Positions 62,725 to 64,000 of a stretch of DNA of 64,000 nt are shown piece by piece. The DNA lies in assembly GCF_042682565.1 (NCBI RefSeq), contig NZ_JBHUIC010000003.1. One strand, written 5' to 3'. Under the pieces are notes generated by a model. That model was given only the letters and a program-made list of their open reading frames with translations, did no database searches and had not been told where the DNA came from. The position numbers and the translations under genes were made by a program. The first letter of the stretch is position 1; every line of letters starts with the position of its first letter. Origin of the DNA: Pistricoccus aurantiacus (GTDB lineage Bacteria > Pseudomonadota > Gammaproteobacteria > Pseudomonadales > Halomonadaceae).

Positions 62725-63748
62725 GACCAAGCACCTCCACGTTGAGATCGTGATCTTCGAGATAGGCAAGCGCCGCCCGGGTCTGCTCCTGATCGCCGAT
62801 CAGTTCCGCGATCATCAGCCCCAGGGTGCGATCCTGGATCGACTCCACCTTGGCCTGCAGAATGCTGACCTCGATGCGGCAATCCCTGGTCAATCGGGAA
62901 ATCAGCGGCGAGGCCACCGCGTCGCCGGAGAACGCCAGACGCACCACCGGATGATGGCGCGGGCTGGGCTCGGGTTCGAGACGTTCCACCAGCGCCTTGG
63001 GCGGCTCGAGTTCGAGAAAATCGTTGAGAAATTCCCGCCCCAACCGTGTGCGCGGCGAGGTAAAGAACTCGCCTACCTCGGCTTCCTCCACCAGCATGCC
63101 GTCGGAAATCAGCCCTACCCGATGGCAGATCGACTTGACCACTTCCATTTCATGGGTAATCAGCAGAATGGTCAGTCCCAGGCGCTCGTTGATGTCCTTG
63201 AGCAGCTCGAGAATCGAGCCGGTGGTCTGAGGATCCAGCGCCGAGGTGGCCTCGTCACACAGCAGCACCTTGGGGCGGCTGGCCAGGGCCCTGGCGATGG
63301 CGACCCGCTGCTTCTGACCGCCGGAAAGCTCCGCCGGATAGGTGCCGGTCTTGTCGGAAAGGCCGGTCAGTTCCAGCAGCGGCTTGACTCGCTCCTGAAT
63401 CGCTGCCTTGCCCATGCCCATCAGTTCCAGAGGCAGGGCGATGTTGGCATAGACGGTGCGCGATGACAGCAGATTGAAATGCTGAAAGATCATGCCGATC
63501 TGATGACGAGCCTGATTGAGCGCCGGGCCGCTCAAGCGGGTGAGTTCCTGGCCATCCACCTGCACGCTGCCGCTGGTGGGACGCTCCAGCAGGTTGACGC
63601 AGCGAATCAAGGTCGATTTGCCGGCGCCGGAAAGGCCGATGACGCCATGAATGCTGCCTTGGGGGACTTCCAGGTCGATGTGCCTCAGCGCCTCGATGGC
63701 CTGCGCGCCACTGCCGTAAATCTTGGAGACGTTCTTGAGTCTGATCAT
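62705..63748 (-). CDS. metN: methionine ABC transporter ATPase with C-terminal NIL domain
   Basis: The 347 residues comprise an ABC ATPase (Walker A GLSGAGKST, signature LSGGQKQR, Walker [12 protein letters not shown]) followed by the C-terminal NIL/ACT-like regulatory domain (from about residue 265, VVRLAFSGDAVASPLISRL). In E. coli that domain binds methionine and causes trans-inhibition. ATG 63748 (MIRLKNVSKIYG) is the family start. It is preceded by a ~200-base leader containing a SAM-II-like aptamer and an intrinsic terminator, which points to control by S-adenosylmethionine at the RNA level in addition to protein-level feedback. Confidence 0.96.
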   Translation of the reverse strand: MIRLKNVSKIYGSGAQAIEALRHIDLEVPQGSIHGVIGLSGAGKSTLIRCVNLLERPTSGSVQVDGQELTRLSGPALNQARHQIGMIFQHFNLLSSRTVYANIALPLELMGMGKAAIQERVKPLLELTGLSDKTGTYPAELSGGQKQRVAIARALASRPKVLLCDEATSALDPQTTGSILELLKDINERLGLTILLITHEMEVVKSICHRVGLISDGMLVEEAEVGEFFTSPRTRLGREFLNDFLELEPPKALVERLEPEPSPRHHPVVRLAFSGDAVASPLISRLTRDCRIEVSILQAKVESIQDRTLGLMIAELIGDQEQTRAALAYLEDHDLNVEVLGHVKRDA

Positions 63749-63808
63749 GATGCTGGGATACCGCTCAGTGACGTGATATCGAAGTTTCCTCGAAAAAGCG
63801 GCGCGCAC

Positions 63809-63835
63809 GAAAAAGGCCACCCGAATGGGGTGGCC
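63809..63835 (-). terminator. leader terminator (expression platform) upstream of metN
   Basis: On the minus strand GGCCACCC (63835-63828) and GGGTGGCC (63822-63815) form an eight-base stem with a five-base loop. Five T follow (A run 63809-63814 on plus). It begins 16 bases after the end of the SAM-II-like element and 61 bases before the metN ATG, so it terminates inside the leader. Confidence 0.88.
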
Positions 63836-63850
63836 TATCGCGCTGGACAC

Positions 63851-63933
63851 ACCCGTTTAGCAGCACTTCCCGCTTTGAATCGACTGTCGCGATCGATGCG
63901 AGGGCGCCCGCAAGCTGGGTTCAAATCAGCGCC
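63851..63933 (-). ncRNA. SAM-II (SAM-alpha) riboswitch aptamer upstream of metNIQ
   Basis: Read on the minus strand, stem P1 is GGCGC (63933-63929) paired with GCGCC (63907-63903). Its 21-base loop starts TGATTTGAACCCAGCTTGCG. After a 34-base insertion comes the conserved 3' strand AAGTGCTGCTAAACGGGT (63868-63851), whose GGGT can pair with the ACCC of the loop to form the pseudoknot. The known SAM-II structure has the same order: P1, loop UGAUUUAACC..UUGC, then AAAUGUAGCUAAAAAGGG. SAM-II binds S-adenosylmethionine; the gene downstream imports methionine. The longer P1-to-3'-strand linker can fold its own small hairpin (ATCGA/TCGAT). The assignment is from pattern matching by eye, without a covariance search. 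Confidence 0.88.
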
Positions 63934-63950
63934 TTGTGTAAAGTGCCCTG

Positions 63951-63979
63951 ATATTAAGGATCGACCGCGGTACTGTCAA
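63951..63979 (-). promoter_or_regulatory. sigma70 promoter of the metNIQ leader
   Basis: On the minus strand TTGACA (63979-63974) is followed by exactly 17 bases and TAATAT (63956-63951). Transcription would start near 63944, about eleven bases before the aptamer stem. Confidence 0.85.
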
Positions 63980-64000
63980 CGCCGCGGCAGCGGACATTAC

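Overview
The window is about 60% G+C and densely coded. Its gene content and gene orders fit a halophilic gammaproteobacterium, most likely Halomonadaceae (Halomonas or a close relative). The lines of support are nth-rsxEGDCBA-metG, pqiABC, cioAB-cydDC, topA followed by a DUF6586-type gene, and a DUF3141 protein. The genus is inferred from overall resemblance, since no marker RNA gene is present. There is no prophage, IS element, CRISPR array, rRNA or tRNA that I can see. The region looks like ordinary chromosomal backbone.

Layout. (1) 1-4787, minus strand: an overlapping four-gene unit made of a receiver-only response regulator, a membrane-anchored DEDDh exonuclease, a small CbrX-like membrane protein and an SLC5-type symporter/histidine kinase cut by the window edge. 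(2) 4923-9701: a glutathione S-transferase, an MFS exporter with an unrecognised partner gene, an RhlE-type helicase and a helix-hairpin-helix protein. (3) 9784-13395: pqiCBA, an MCE-type inter-membrane lipid system. (4) 13573-20615: a Ca2+/Na+ exchanger, then cioAB and cydDC, which supply and assemble a cyanide-insensitive bd-type quinol oxidase. (5) 20649-25287: adenine deaminase, a cupin, a BON lipoprotein and an AsmA protein. (6) 25609-29605: a GntR/FCD regulator, a short CstA, a Cys-Cys-ending small protein and a single-domain ArsA ATPase, which form a probable functional module. (7) 29615-40331, minus strand: an aconitase-family enzyme, a DUF218 protein, endonuclease III, the complete Rsx/Rnf electron-transport complex and methionyl-tRNA synthetase. 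(8) 40539-49886: a DUF421 protein, a MarR regulator divergent from a secreted protein, parvulin, a PLD-family protein, a DUF6494 protein, ABC transporters, a TerB-like protein and a YihY protein. (9) 50219-58923: a Gln-rich coiled-coil membrane protein, Mrp/ApbC, dCTP deaminase, the DUF3141 hydrolase-like protein and topoisomerase I with a small downstream gene. (10) 59018-63979: small proteins, an L,D-transpeptidase, an OprI-like lipoprotein, free-methionine sulfoxide reductase and metNIQ.

The most striking non-coding signal is at the right edge on the minus strand, upstream of metN. A near-consensus sigma70 promoter (TTGACA-17-TAATAT) is followed by an element that matches the SAM-II (SAM-alpha) riboswitch aptamer, then by an intrinsic terminator, and then by metN. 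A second terminator closes the operon after metQ. This reads as a complete SAM-responsive attenuation unit for methionine uptake. A second clear regulatory region lies around the MarR gene. Two 15-bp copies of a GTATYGACTCGATRC palindrome sit in the divergent promoters, and the marR transcript is probably leaderless. Candidate operators are also visible around the gntR-cstA-arsA module.
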